Origin: Legionellaceae bacterium
GTDB taxonomy: Bacteria > Pseudomonadota > Gammaproteobacteria > Legionellales > Legionellaceae
Reading direction: 5' to 3'
Length of the DNA: 49,045 bases
Assembly: GCA_030157805.1 (NCBI GenBank)
Contig: JAOAUB010000051.1
Location: 1 to 49,045, forward strand
The notes under the pieces are model-generated. The model was not told the DNA's origin. It saw nothing but the letters and a program-made list of their open reading frames with translations, and did no database searches. The position numbers and the translations under genes are program-made. This document shows, one piece after another, positions 7,837-16,746 of this stretch (position 1 is the first letter of the stretch; each line of letters opens with the position of its first letter).

Positions 7837-9027
7837 ATGCTTTTCGGTGTTTTAAATTTATCCTTGTGGGGTTATGTTATTGCCACAATTATTTTGACTC
7901 AAATTACCATCGCAGGGGTGACCATCTACCTTCATCGAAATCAGAGCCATCGAGCACTCTACTTGCACCCTATTGTGAGTCATTTTTTTCGTTTTTGGTT
8001 GTGGTTGACCACCGGAATGGTGACGTCAGAGTGGGTCGCTATTCATCGAAAACATCATGCGTCAACGGAAGTGGAAGGCGATCCGCACAGTCCTAAAATA
8101 GAAGGTTTACGTAAAATCTTATTGCAGGGTGCTGAGCTTTATCGAGCTGCGTCAAAAAACAAAGAAATGGTTGAAAAATATTCTCATGGTACGCCAGATG
8201 ACTGGGTTGAGCGTAATGTTTATAAGCGATACTCTGCCAAGGGTATTATGCTGATGTTTTTGATTGATGTACTTTTATTTGGTATTCCTGGTATTACCAT
8301 CTGGGCGATTCAGATGATGTGGATTCCGGTGCATGCTGCAGGCGTGATTAATGGTATAGGCCATGCTTTAGGTTATCGTAATTTCGAATGCCCTGATGCT
8401 TCTACGAATATTTTTCCTTGGGGATTTTGGATTGGTGGTGAAGAGTTGCATAACAATCATCATACCTTTGCTTCTTCAGCGAAATTTTCAGTTCATTGGT
8501 GGGAATTTGATATTGGTTGGTTTTATATTCGTTGTTTAGCGTTCTTAGGGTTGGCGAAAGTTAAAAAGCTTCCTCCTAAGTTGGCAACGGAGTCCGGTAA
8601 ATTAAGTGTTGATCTTGAAACCGTTCGTGCTGTGATTTCCAATCGTTTTCAGATTATGTCGTATTATTACAAACAAGTGGTCAAGCCGGTTTTATATGTT
8701 GAAAAACAGGAAAAGAAAGGTAATAAAGAAGATCGTGCCTTATTTCAACGAGCGGGTCGCTTGCTAAGATTACAAGATGGTTTATTGTCTCCACGCGCCA
8801 ATGCGCGATTACACGCTTTGTTAGCTCGATGTGAGCGCTTGCGCTTAGTTTATAGTTATCGACAGTCCTTGCAGGGAATTTGGTTGAAAACAGCGTCATC
8901 TCAAAAAGAACTCGTGGAGTCGTTACAACAGTGGTGTAAACAAGCCGAAGATTCGGGTTTGGATGTGCTAAAGCAATTTTCACAACAAATCAAAGCTTAT
9001 GTTCCTAAGCCTGTTAAATTGGCTTAA
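7837..9027 (+). CDS. Acyl-CoA/acyl-lipid desaturase (delta-9 type)
   Basis: This membrane di-iron enzyme introduces a double bond into fatty acyl chains and so helps set membrane fluidity. Three histidine boxes are present: HRNQSH near residue 32, HRKHH near 71, and HNNHH near 208 (EELHNNHHTF), separated by two hydrophobic blocks. ATG 7837 is preferred because AGGAG sits 8 bases upstream; the frame is open to 7768. The last 150 residues are a charged, helical tail (LLRLQDGLLSPRANARLHALL and onward) that is usual in Pseudomonas-type DesA/DesB relatives, so it is not a fusion. Product length is 396 residues. Confidence 0.93.
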   Translation: MLFGVLNLSLWGYVIATIILTQITIAGVTIYLHRNQSHRALYLHPIVSHFFRFWLWLTTGMVTSEWVAIHRKHHASTEVEGDPHSPKIEGLRKILLQGAELYRAASKNKEMVEKYSHGTPDDWVERNVYKRYSAKGIMLMFLIDVLLFGIPGITIWAIQMMWIPVHAAGVINGIGHALGYRNFECPDASTNIFPWGFWIGGEELHNNHHTFASSAKFSVHWWEFDIGWFYIRCLAFLGLAKVKKLPPKLATESGKLSVDLETVRAVISNRFQIMSYYYKQVVKPVLYVEKQEKKGNKEDRALFQRAGRLLRLQDGLLSPRANARLHALLARCERLRLVYSYRQSLQGIWLKTASSQKELVESLQQWCKQAEDSGLDVLKQFSQQIKAYVPKPVKLA

Positions 9028-9072
9028 AAACGAAACTTGCTATAACGAACTCGATTTTATTTGGGTGTGTTT

Positions 9073-9639
9073 TTAGGTATCACCCCATCGACGCACAAGA
9101 CCGAGGTCGAGATCAAACAGATCTAAGACACGACCAACACTGTGGTTAATTAAATCATCAATCGTTTTGGGTTGATTATAAAAGGCAGGAACTGGGGGCG
9201 CGATAATAGCCCCCATTTCAGTGACGGCCGCCATATTTCGAATATGTCCTAGATGCAATGGGGTTTCACGTACCATTAAGACAAGTTTGCGGCGTTCTTT
9301 CAAAACCACGTCGGCGGCGCGAGTGATTAAATTGTTGCAGTTTCCCGACGCAATATCGGCAAGACTTCGCATAGAGCAGGGAGCGATGATCATTCCCAGC
9401 GTTTTGCATGATCCACTGGATAAACTAGCACCCACATCTTGGATAGCGTAATGATAATCCGCTAAGGCGTATAATTCGTCCTTGGTCAATGAGGTTTCAT
9501 AGGCGCGGGTTTGTTGAGCTGCCTTTGAAACAATTAAATGAGTTTCAATGGGGGTTGGCTTTAAGACTTCTAACAACCGTATGCCATAAATAATTCCCGA
9601 GGCACCCGTAATTCCAATAATCAGGCGTGATTTTTTCAT
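9073..9639 (-). CDS. ubiX: Flavin prenyltransferase UbiX
   Basis: UbiX prenylates FMN to make the cofactor of the UbiD decarboxylase in ubiquinone synthesis. The 188 residues show GITGASGIIYG at the N-terminus (FMN binding), IIAPCSMRSLADIASG in the middle, ERRKLVLMVRETPLH and the C-terminal PPVPAFYNQPKTIDDL segment. It converges with the desaturase gene and diverges from smc across 86 bases. Annotation is secure. Confidence 0.95.
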   Translation of the reverse strand: MKKSRLIIGITGASGIIYGIRLLEVLKPTPIETHLIVSKAAQQTRAYETSLTKDELYALADYHYAIQDVGASLSSGSCKTLGMIIAPCSMRSLADIASGNCNNLITRAADVVLKERRKLVLMVRETPLHLGHIRNMAAVTEMGAIIAPPVPAFYNQPKTIDDLINHSVGRVLDLFDLDLGLVRRWGDT

Positions 9640-9725
9640 AATTTAGCTTATTTGTTATTCCACGTTGTCTAGTATTTAGTATAGTAGAAGATACTCTAAT
9701 ATCGATATCAAAATAAGTACGGTCT

Positions 9726-12700
9726 ATGTACCTTAAACAATTAAAATTGGCAGGTTTTAAATCGTTTGTTGATCCGGTGACAATCCCCTTACACAGTGCT
9801 TTAGTGGCCGTCGTAGGTCCTAATGGTTGCGGTAAATCCAATATTATCGACGCCGTGCGTTGGGTCATGGGTGAGTCTTCGGCTAAAAATTTGCGCGGTG
9901 AAACGATGACTGATGTGATTTTTAATGGCTCATCACATCGTAAACCTCTGGGACAAGCTTCGGTGGAATTGGTTTTTGATAACAGCATGGGATCGTTGTC
10001 GGGACAATATGGTAGCTATCAGGAAATTGCAGTTAAGCGCTTGGTGACTCGCGATGGGGAGTCGTCCTATTTTCTTAACGGTACCCGTTGTCGTCGTCGT
10101 GATATTACCGATATTTTTTTAGGCACGGGTGCTGGGGTGCGTGGTTATTCCATCATTGGGCAAGGCACCATTTCACGTTTGATCGAGGCGCGTCCCGAGG
10201 ACATGCGGGGTTATCTTGAAGAGGCGGCGGGAACGTCAAAATATAAAGAGCGTCGTCGAGAAACGCTGCAACGAATGAGCTCTACGCGTGAAAATTTATT
10301 GAGAGTTTCAGATGTTCGCGACGAGCTTGCTAAACAATTACAGCGTTTAGAGCAACAGGCTAAAACAGCCACTCGTTATAAGACCTTGTGTGAAAATGAA
10401 CGACGTTTAAAGGCGGAAATTTGTGGCTTGAAATGGCGTGATTTGGATACACAGAGCCGTCACCTTCATGAGCAAATGCAACAACTCAAGTTGACTGTGG
10501 CGAGCCATCAGGCTAAAGCGACCCATGCTTATCAATTGCAAACTCAAACACGCTTGCAATGGGTTGATGAAAATGACGCGCTGCAAACTTTACAAACCAA
10601 CTTTTATCAACAAACAGCCGAAATTGCTCGTTTGGAAGAGCATCTAGCGCAAAAGCAACGAGATAAGCAACGTTTATTCTCGGAGAAAGAACAGTTGCAA
10701 GAGGATTGCTTGCAATTAAGCGAGCAAATCAAGAACGATAAAGAGTCGTTGCAAGATCATGCGGAGGAGCGCGCCTATTTACAAGAACAGTCGATGCTTT
10801 TTCGAGATCTATGGCGTCAAAAACAGCAGCAAGTGCACGATCTCGAATTGAAGGCTCAAGGTGTGCATCATCGTTGTGTTGAATTGCAACAAAAGCTCAA
10901 TCAGACCCAAAATGCCGTTATTCTGGCAAAAACTCAGGCGGCACACCACGAGCAGCGTTGTGGGGAAATTAAAACGCGACTGCAACATAATTTAAGCGAA
11001 CAAGCGGCATTGCAAGCGCTATCCGGTGATTATTCTCGAGTGGAGCAAGAAAAGAAGCAAAGGGACTTACAACACGACGTCACCCTTAAAGCGGGGGCTG
11101 TGCAGCAAGCCATAATGCATGGACAAGAGCTGGCCGCACAACAGGCGGTGATTGATAAGGCTTTAAACCAACAGAAAGAGCGAGTGTATCAGCTCAGCAC
11201 CCGCCTTGCTGCTTTAGAGGCTTGGATTTCTGCAGCATTAGGTCGTGGTGAAACATCATCGCGTGCTGATTTGCCGGATTGGAGTTCAAAAACTTATTTA
11301 GCTGAGGCTATTCACGTCGAGCAGGCTTGGGCTGGCGTGTGTGAAATGATTTTAGGGGACGTTTTACAAAGCCTTGTTGTGGATGATTTGACCCCGTGCA
11401 CGGAAGCATTACAGCATCAATCGCTTGAGCAAGGTATTTTTGTAACGCCGCAGCTTAAGACCCCGAGCGACGGTCATTTTCCGCGACTTGTTGATAAAAT
11501 TGCAGGTGTTTATCCGCATTATGCGTTGAATATGGTAACAATTTATGCAGCGCAGCATTTGGACGAAGCACGTCGTTGGTTACCTTTCATCGGTGCTGAT
11601 GAGTCGATAGTAACACCAGAGGGGCATTGGCTTGGTCACGGTTGGTTGCGAATTTTTAATTTAAAAAACGTGCAAGACACCAGTGTTTTGGCACGTCAAG
11701 AAGAGCGCGTTCAGGTCAAAAACAATTTGGTGCACGCTGAATTGATGCTGAGTCAACACCTTGAATCGCAAGCGGTGATGAGCGCTCAGATTGCAACTCA
11801 CCATCAGACGCTGCTCGTTTTGCAAGAACAGTGGTCGATGAGTCGTGAAAACTTAAGGGAGTGCGAGGCAGAGCTGATGAGTCAGCAACATCGCCAAGAG
11901 CAAATGCTCTTAAAGGCACAGTATTTGACTGATGAACAGTTGACGCTGAGGGACCAACTTGAAGATTTGCAGCGCTTATTGATGGATTATGAACAGCAAG
12001 CAGCGCAAGCAGAACAGCAGCATAGTCAGTTTAACGAGGCGTTGTTAGTCTTGGATACGGAGCGTGCCGCTCTTCAAGACAATCTCGCGCCTTATCAACA
12101 GGAGGTCGAGGAGGCTCGAAAAAAGGTGCACGAGCTGGAGCTGAACATGGAGCGGGCTCAGTTGAACGTGAATCAATTGCAAGCCAATCTATGTCGCGAT
12201 GACGCGCGGTATAACACGATGGCCCAACGATTATCGGTGATCACCAGTCGCTGGCTAGAGCTTGAAAAACCCCATGACGTTTCGCAAGAAGAGTTAACTG
12301 AAAAACTGCAGCAACAACAGGCCTTAGAGCAACGTTTGAATGATAAAAAGAATCAAATGAGTGTTTTAAATGAGGCATTAGCCTACCATGGTCAGATTAA
12401 CCAAGAAGAAGAAGGGAAAGCTAATGCACTTAAAGAGAAAATTCAACAGATGCAACTTGAAGAACAAATTGCGCGGACGAAGGCTGACGGAGTTTTAGAG
12501 GGGTTAACAGCGTTAGGCTGCTCGCTGAACGACGTATTGCACACTCTTTCGGTGGAGTCGACGTTAATAAGCCATGAGCAAGAATTAGTTGGCTTACTTG
12601 AAAAAATCAAGCGATTAGGGGCTATTAACCTTGCAGCCATTGAGGAGTATGAGGTAGAGTCCGAGCGAAAAAAATACTTGGATCAACAAAATGACGATCT

Positions 12701-13235
12701 AACGGATGCTTTGGCACTTTTGGAGTCGGCCATCGCAACCATTGATCATGAAATGCAGCAGCGGTTTCAAACGACCTTTGCTGAGGTTAATGTTCGTTTT
12801 CAACAGCTTTTTCCTCGTCTTTTTGGTGGTGGGCATGCTGCTTTGGAGTTAACTTGTGATAATCTCTTAGAAGCAGGGGTTAATGTGATGGCACAGCCTC
12901 CCGGAAAACGCAATAGTACGATTCACTTGCTCTCAGGAGGAGAAAAGGCGATGACCGCGATGGCGTTGATTTTTGCCATTTTCCAATTAAATCCATCGCC
13001 ATTTTGCATGTTGGATGAAGTGGATGCCCCTCTCGATGAATTGAATGTGAATCGTTTTTGTGCGTTGATGAAAGAAATGGCGGGTTGTGTGCAATTTTTG
13101 TTTACAACGCATAATAAAGTGACCTTGTTACTGGCAGAGCAGTTAATTGGTGTCACCATGCGGGAGGCTGGAGTTTCACGTATTGTTGCTGTGGACGTTG
13201 AACAAGCGTTGTTAATGAGCGAAACTGTTAAATAA
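9726..13235 (+). CDS. smc: Chromosome segregation ATPase SMC
   Basis: SMC is the condensin ATPase that loops and individualises the replicated chromosome. The 1169-residue protein has the full architecture. An N-terminal head carries Walker A GPNGCGKS (31-38). Then come a long Gln/Glu-rich coiled coil, a hinge around residues 500-650, the return coiled coil, and a C-terminal head with signature LLSGGEKAMTAMAL and Walker B FCMLDEVDAPLDE near 1065-1105. Many gammaproteobacteria use MukBEF instead; this lineage has SMC. ScpA and ScpB are not in the window. zipA follows after 19 bases, the known smc-zipA pairing, but ligA, the usual third gene, is replaced by murF. Confidence 0.97.
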   Translation: MYLKQLKLAGFKSFVDPVTIPLHSALVAVVGPNGCGKSNIIDAVRWVMGESSAKNLRGETMTDVIFNGSSHRKPLGQASVELVFDNSMGSLSGQYGSYQEIAVKRLVTRDGESSYFLNGTRCRRRDITDIFLGTGAGVRGYSIIGQGTISRLIEARPEDMRGYLEEAAGTSKYKERRRETLQRMSSTRENLLRVSDVRDELAKQLQRLEQQAKTATRYKTLCENERRLKAEICGLKWRDLDTQSRHLHEQMQQLKLTVASHQAKATHAYQLQTQTRLQWVDENDALQTLQTNFYQQTAEIARLEEHLAQKQRDKQRLFSEKEQLQEDCLQLSEQIKNDKESLQDHAEERAYLQEQSMLFRDLWRQKQQQVHDLELKAQGVHHRCVELQQKLNQTQNAVILAKTQAAHHEQRCGEIKTRLQHNLSEQAALQALSGDYSRVEQEKKQRDLQHDVTLKAGAVQQAIMHGQELAAQQAVIDKALNQQKERVYQLSTRLAALEAWISAALGRGETSSRADLPDWSSKTYLAEAIHVEQAWAGVCEMILGDVLQSLVVDDLTPCTEALQHQSLEQGIFVTPQLKTPSDGHFPRLVDKIAGVYPHYALNMVTIYAAQHLDEARRWLPFIGADESIVTPEGHWLGHGWLRIFNLKNVQDTSVLARQEERVQVKNNLVHAELMLSQHLESQAVMSAQIATHHQTLLVLQEQWSMSRENLRECEAELMSQQHRQEQMLLKAQYLTDEQLTLRDQLEDLQRLLMDYEQQAAQAEQQHSQFNEALLVLDTERAALQDNLAPYQQEVEEARKKVHELELNMERAQLNVNQLQANLCRDDARYNTMAQRLSVITSRWLELEKPHDVSQEELTEKLQQQQALEQRLNDKKNQMSVLNEALAYHGQINQEEEGKANALKEKIQQMQLEEQIARTKADGVLEGLTALGCSLNDVLHTLSVESTLISHEQELVGLLEKIKRLGAINLAAIEEYEVESERKKYLDQQNDDLTDALALLESAIATIDHEMQQRFQTTFAEVNVRFQQLFPRLFGGGHAALELTCDNLLEAGVNVMAQPPGKRNSTIHLLSGGEKAMTAMALIFAIFQLNPSPFCMLDEVDAPLDELNVNRFCALMKEMAGCVQFLFTTHNKVTLLLAEQLIGVTMREAGVSRIVAVDVEQALLMSETVK

Positions 13236-13254
13236 AGGAACTCAAGGAGAAAAC

Positions 13255-14064
13255 ATGCCAGCTAATTTAAGTTTGATTCTCAATCTCATATTGTTGCTTG
13301 CTGTCGTGATTGCAATTAGTCGTTTAATGAAAGCAAGACGACAAGATATCTTGCCTCAAGACCATCGTACGCCTTCCTTAGGCTCCGTTGACAATAAGCC
13401 TTTGGATGAAATTATTGCAGTGCGTAAATTGACGGCAGAGTTTGACGATGAGCACGATGAATCATTGATTGAGGAGTCGTTAGATAGACGAAGTCCTCCC
13501 CCTGAGGAGTCTCGAGTGTACTTACGCCCCTCGAAGGAGAGACCCTCTGTTTATCGAACCGAGGCCGACGCTCAGCAGCTTGAACTGGAGAAGCGTGCTC
13601 GAGAAAATGAGCAAAAACCGGCAGATCAAATGGTGATGATGTTTTTATTAGCCAAGGAGTCGCATCAGTTTGCAGGTTATGAGCTGTTGCAAACCGTTTT
13701 AGCGGCTGGTTTGCGTTTTGGTGAGGGTAATTTGTTTCATCGTCATCAGCTTCCAAATGGGCAAGGACCCGTGATTTTTAGTCTTGCCGCCGCAACTGCT
13801 AGCGGTGTTTTTGATTTACAAAATATGGGTGCTTTTAATGTTCGGGGGTTATGCCTTTTTATGCAATTGTCGGGGAGTCCTACCATCGACATCGATCGTT
13901 TTAACATTCTTTATGAAACGGCACGGCAATTAAGCGAAGGCTTGGATGCGCATTTGCTCGATGATCGACGTCAACCCTTGACGAAAGAGGGCGTGGCTCG
14001 CTACCAGCGTATTTTAAGTGGTGGTATTCAATCTGAAATGCCGACCGAGCTTTCCGCGGTATAA
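13255..14064 (+). CDS. zipA: Cell division protein ZipA
   Basis: ZipA anchors FtsZ filaments to the inner membrane. The 269 residues have the expected layout: an N-terminal membrane helix (about 5-24), a charged linker (about 25-120) and the C-terminal FtsZ-binding domain (MMFLLAKESHQFAGYELLQ to LTKEGVARYQ). ATG 13255 sits 6-7 bases after CAAGGAG. It lies 22 bases before murF, so divisome and wall genes are probably cotranscribed here. Confidence 0.92.
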   Translation: MPANLSLILNLILLLAVVIAISRLMKARRQDILPQDHRTPSLGSVDNKPLDEIIAVRKLTAEFDDEHDESLIEESLDRRSPPPEESRVYLRPSKERPSVYRTEADAQQLELEKRARENEQKPADQMVMMFLLAKESHQFAGYELLQTVLAAGLRFGEGNLFHRHQLPNGQGPVIFSLAAATASGVFDLQNMGAFNVRGLCLFMQLSGSPTIDIDRFNILYETARQLSEGLDAHLLDDRRQPLTKEGVARYQRILSGGIQSEMPTELSAV

Positions 14065-14086
14065 CCATTGAATAGGTTGGGTTGAT

Positions 14087-15418
14087 ATGATGAATTTAAA
14101 ACAAATCGCACGACATTTAGCCTGCCCCAACACGGAGAGCTTGGATGTTCATGGAGTGACGATTGATAGTCGTACGCTTCAACCCGGAGACTTGTTTGTT
14201 GCAATTAGCGGTGAGCAATTTGATGGACATGATTTTATTTCTGAAGCAGCTCAAAAAGGCGCAATTGCTGTGATTTGTGAGCATCCTTGCCGTCATGTGA
14301 CGATTCCTCAGCTGGTTGTGCCATCAACGTTAGATGCTTTAGCTCAATTAGCGGTGTGTCATCGTCAAACGATGACTAATCCTGTGATTGCTGTGACCGG
14401 GAGTAACGGTAAGACCTCTGTCAAGGAAATGATTTATTGTATTTTGCCGAAACCCGCTCACAAAACTCCTGGAAATCTCAATAATCACCTTGGCGTTCCT
14501 TTGAGTCTTCTGAAGTTTCAGGCTTCCGATCGTTATGCGGTTTTTGAGCTGGGTGCGAATCATGTCGGTGAAATCGCTACGACGGTGAATCTTGTGAAAC
14601 CACAGGTGACGTTAATTAATAATATTGCGCCAGCACATATTGAGGGTTTTGGTTCTATCGAAGGTGTCGCGCGTGCTAAAGGTGAAATTTATCAAGGATT
14701 GGCTACGGGCGGTACAGCAGTAGTGAATGACGATGATGATTTTGCGCATTTTTGGGATGATTTTTTGGTCGATAAAAAGGTCTTGCGTTTTTCCGCGCGT
14801 CATCCGTCCGATATTCATGCACGAGCTATTGAGTTTAATGAGCAGGGTTGCGCTTCGTTTACTCTTGTCCTGCCGGTGGGGGAGGCCTTGATTCAGTTGC
14901 AAGTTCCAGGCGAGCACGCGGTGCGTAATGCTTTGGCCGCAGCAGCATGTTGTTTTGCTGTTGGGATTGAACTTCATGATATTGCAAAGGGCTTGCGAGA
15001 GTTTCAGGGGGTTGAGGGCCGAATGACGTTTCTTCATGGTAAAAATCAGGCGTTGATCATCGATGATACCTATAATGCTAATTTGCGCTCGGTGCTTGCT
15101 GCTGTTGAGGTCCTTGCTAAACGACAAGGGCAGCGTATTCTTGTCCTTGGTGATCTGGGTGAATTAGGAGACTTTACTCAGGGCCATCATGAGGAAATCG
15201 GTCGTGTGGCTCGTGCAAAAGGAATTAATCGATTAATGACGTGCGGAAAACAAAGTGAATTTAGTACCACCGCTTTTGGAAGTGCGGCGAAACATTATCC
15301 CAATCAGCAAAAATTAGCGCAGGATTTGTTAACTTGCCTTGATAAAAACACGACGGTATTGATTAAAGGCTCACGATCGGCGGCAATGGAGAAGGTGGTG
15401 CAAGAGTTAGTCGAGTGA
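14087..15418 (+). CDS. murF: UDP-MurNAc-tripeptide--D-Ala-D-Ala ligase
   Basis: MurF adds D-Ala-D-Ala to complete the cytosolic UDP-MurNAc-pentapeptide. The 443-residue protein has the N-terminal MurE/F domain (GVTIDSRTLQPGDLFVAI), ATP loop TGSNGKTS near residue 105, N-x-N-x-x-G (NLNNHLG), ELGANHVGEI, and the C-terminal domain with DDTYNANLRS and LGDLGELG. The usual sequence is DDTYNANP; here Leu replaces Pro. ATG 14087 is followed by a second ATG. Unusually, 234 bases with a terminator separate it from mraY. Confidence 0.95.
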   Translation: MMNLKQIARHLACPNTESLDVHGVTIDSRTLQPGDLFVAISGEQFDGHDFISEAAQKGAIAVICEHPCRHVTIPQLVVPSTLDALAQLAVCHRQTMTNPVIAVTGSNGKTSVKEMIYCILPKPAHKTPGNLNNHLGVPLSLLKFQASDRYAVFELGANHVGEIATTVNLVKPQVTLINNIAPAHIEGFGSIEGVARAKGEIYQGLATGGTAVVNDDDDFAHFWDDFLVDKKVLRFSARHPSDIHARAIEFNEQGCASFTLVLPVGEALIQLQVPGEHAVRNALAAAACCFAVGIELHDIAKGLREFQGVEGRMTFLHGKNQALIIDDTYNANLRSVLAAVEVLAKRQGQRILVLGDLGELGDFTQGHHEEIGRVARAKGINRLMTCGKQSEFSTTAFGSAAKHYPNQQKLAQDLLTCLDKNTTVLIKGSRSAAMEKVVQELVE

Positions 15419-15458
15419 AGGGGAAATTCTAATGTCTCCCGTCTAAAAGTGTATTTTT

Positions 15459-15490
15459 GGGCAAAAATAGGATATTCTTGCCCGTTTTTT
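15459..15490 (+). terminator. Intrinsic terminator between murF and mraY
   Basis: GGGCAA (15459-15464) pairs with TTGCCC (15478-15483), followed by GTTTTTT. It lies 40 bases after the murF stop and would separate smc-zipA-murF from mraY onward. Confidence 0.65.
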
Positions 15491-15594
15491 GCTTAGGCTT
15501 CGTGCTTTTTAGAAAGCGTGTTTTCTCGGTTCCTTTTCGTTGAAATGGGTACAGAGAAGGATAAGTTAGATTGCTGCTGTAGGAGCACTAACCT

Positions 15595-15639
15595 ATGCCA
15601 TTAAAAATAGACATGAAGCATTTACTGTGGTGTTCATGA
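15595..15639 (+). CDS. Possible 14-codon leader peptide before mraY
   Basis: An ATG at 15595 opens 14 codons ([14 protein letters not shown]) ending in TGA at 15637-15639, only 13 bases before the mraY ATG. AGGAG lies at 15581-15585, 9 bases upstream. It could be a translated leader or chance. It is reported because it fills part of a gap that is normally absent in this cluster. Confidence 0.2.
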   Translation: MPLKIDMKHLLWCS

Positions 15640-15652
15640 GAGGATAATCATT

Positions 15653-16738
15653 ATGCTTTACTGGCTGACGCAGCAATTACAAGGACAGTACCATGCGTTT
15701 CGTGTTGTTCAATACCTCACCTTTCGGTCAATTCTTGCAGCGTTGACGGCACTGATGGTTGGCTTGTTTTGTGGGCCGATGATGATCCGATGGTTATCGA
15801 ACCTGCAACTAGGTCAAGTGGTGCGCGATGATGGGCCGCAAACACATTTGTCGAAAAAAGGCACACCGACGATGGGTGGTGTGTTGATTTTACTCGCGAT
15901 TGGTATGAGTTGTTTGTTGTGGTGCGATCTGAGTCAGCCGACGTTGTTGCTTTGCTTGCTGGTCACGTTGGGGTTTGGAGTGATTGGATGGATCGATGAT
16001 TATCGCAAAATAGTGCGTAAAAACTCACGAGGCTTACCTGGTCGCTGGAAATACTTTTGGCAATCAGTTGTGGCTTTAGTTGCAATTTTCTTTCTTTATT
16101 TGAATTTCACATTGCCTATTCAAACGCAGTTAGTCATTCCTTTCTTTAAAAATTATTTGATTGATCTTGGTTTTCTATTTCCCGTGTTGGCCTATTTTGT
16201 GGTGGTCGGTAGCAGTAATGCGGTGAATTTAACGGACGGTCTTGATGGTCTGGCTATTATGCCGATTGTCATGGTTGCAGGGGCTTTAGGGATTTTTTCT
16301 TATGCAAGCAGTAATGTGATTTATGCCCATTATTTGGGGATCCCCTACGTGCCTAACTCGGGCGAGTTAACGATTTTTTGTTCTTCCATTGCCGGGGCAG
16401 GGCTTGGATTTTTATGGTACAACACCTATCCTGCTCAAGTGTTTATGGGCGATGTTGGGTCGCTGGCGTTGGGGGCTGCTCTTGGAATTGTGGCTGTGAT
16501 TATTCGTCAAGAACTTGTATTGTTGATCATGGGCGGATTGTTTGTGATTGAAACAATGTCAGTTATTTTACAAGTCGGGTATTTTAAATACTCTGGAGGA
16601 AAGCGAATATTTCGTATGGCCCCTTTACACCATCATTTTGAGCTCAAGGGATGGTCTGAGCCAAAGGTGATTGTGCGTTTTTGGATTATGACGGTTATTT
16701 TTGTATTGAGTGGGTTAGCTACGTTAAAACTACGCTAA
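15653..16738 (+). CDS. mraY: Phospho-MurNAc-pentapeptide translocase MraY
   Basis: MraY transfers phospho-MurNAc-pentapeptide to undecaprenyl phosphate, giving lipid I at the inner membrane. The 361-residue protein has about ten membrane helices. Signatures are [15 protein letters not shown] (catalytic Asp pair), [24 protein letters not shown] and PLHHHFE. AGGATAATCATT precedes ATG 15653. It starts a second transcription unit after a terminator, then runs closely into murD. Confidence 0.97.
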   Translation: MLYWLTQQLQGQYHAFRVVQYLTFRSILAALTALMVGLFCGPMMIRWLSNLQLGQVVRDDGPQTHLSKKGTPTMGGVLILLAIGMSCLLWCDLSQPTLLLCLLVTLGFGVIGWIDDYRKIVRKNSRGLPGRWKYFWQSVVALVAIFFLYLNFTLPIQTQLVIPFFKNYLIDLGFLFPVLAYFVVVGSSNAVNLTDGLDGLAIMPIVMVAGALGIFSYASSNVIYAHYLGIPYVPNSGELTIFCSSIAGAGLGFLWYNTYPAQVFMGDVGSLALGAALGIVAVIIRQELVLLIMGGLFVIETMSVILQVGYFKYSGGKRIFRMAPLHHHFELKGWSEPKVIVRFWIMTVIFVLSGLATLKLR

Positions 16739-16746
16739 GGACAGTG

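Noticed and set aside
8580-9027. Desaturase C-terminal tail as a gene fusion
   Set aside because: A similar charged helical tail is usual in Pseudomonas-type desaturases, so it is a family trait.
9261-9275. parS-like site (GTTTCACGT) near ubiX, and a similar half-site near 13170
   Set aside because: Only one half of the TGTTTCACGTGAAACA palindrome matches, and both lie within coding sequence.
15419-15652. Remnant of a lost division gene between murF and mraY
   Set aside because: No frame longer than 14 codons with recognisable MurG, MurE or FtsI motifs was seen on either strand.
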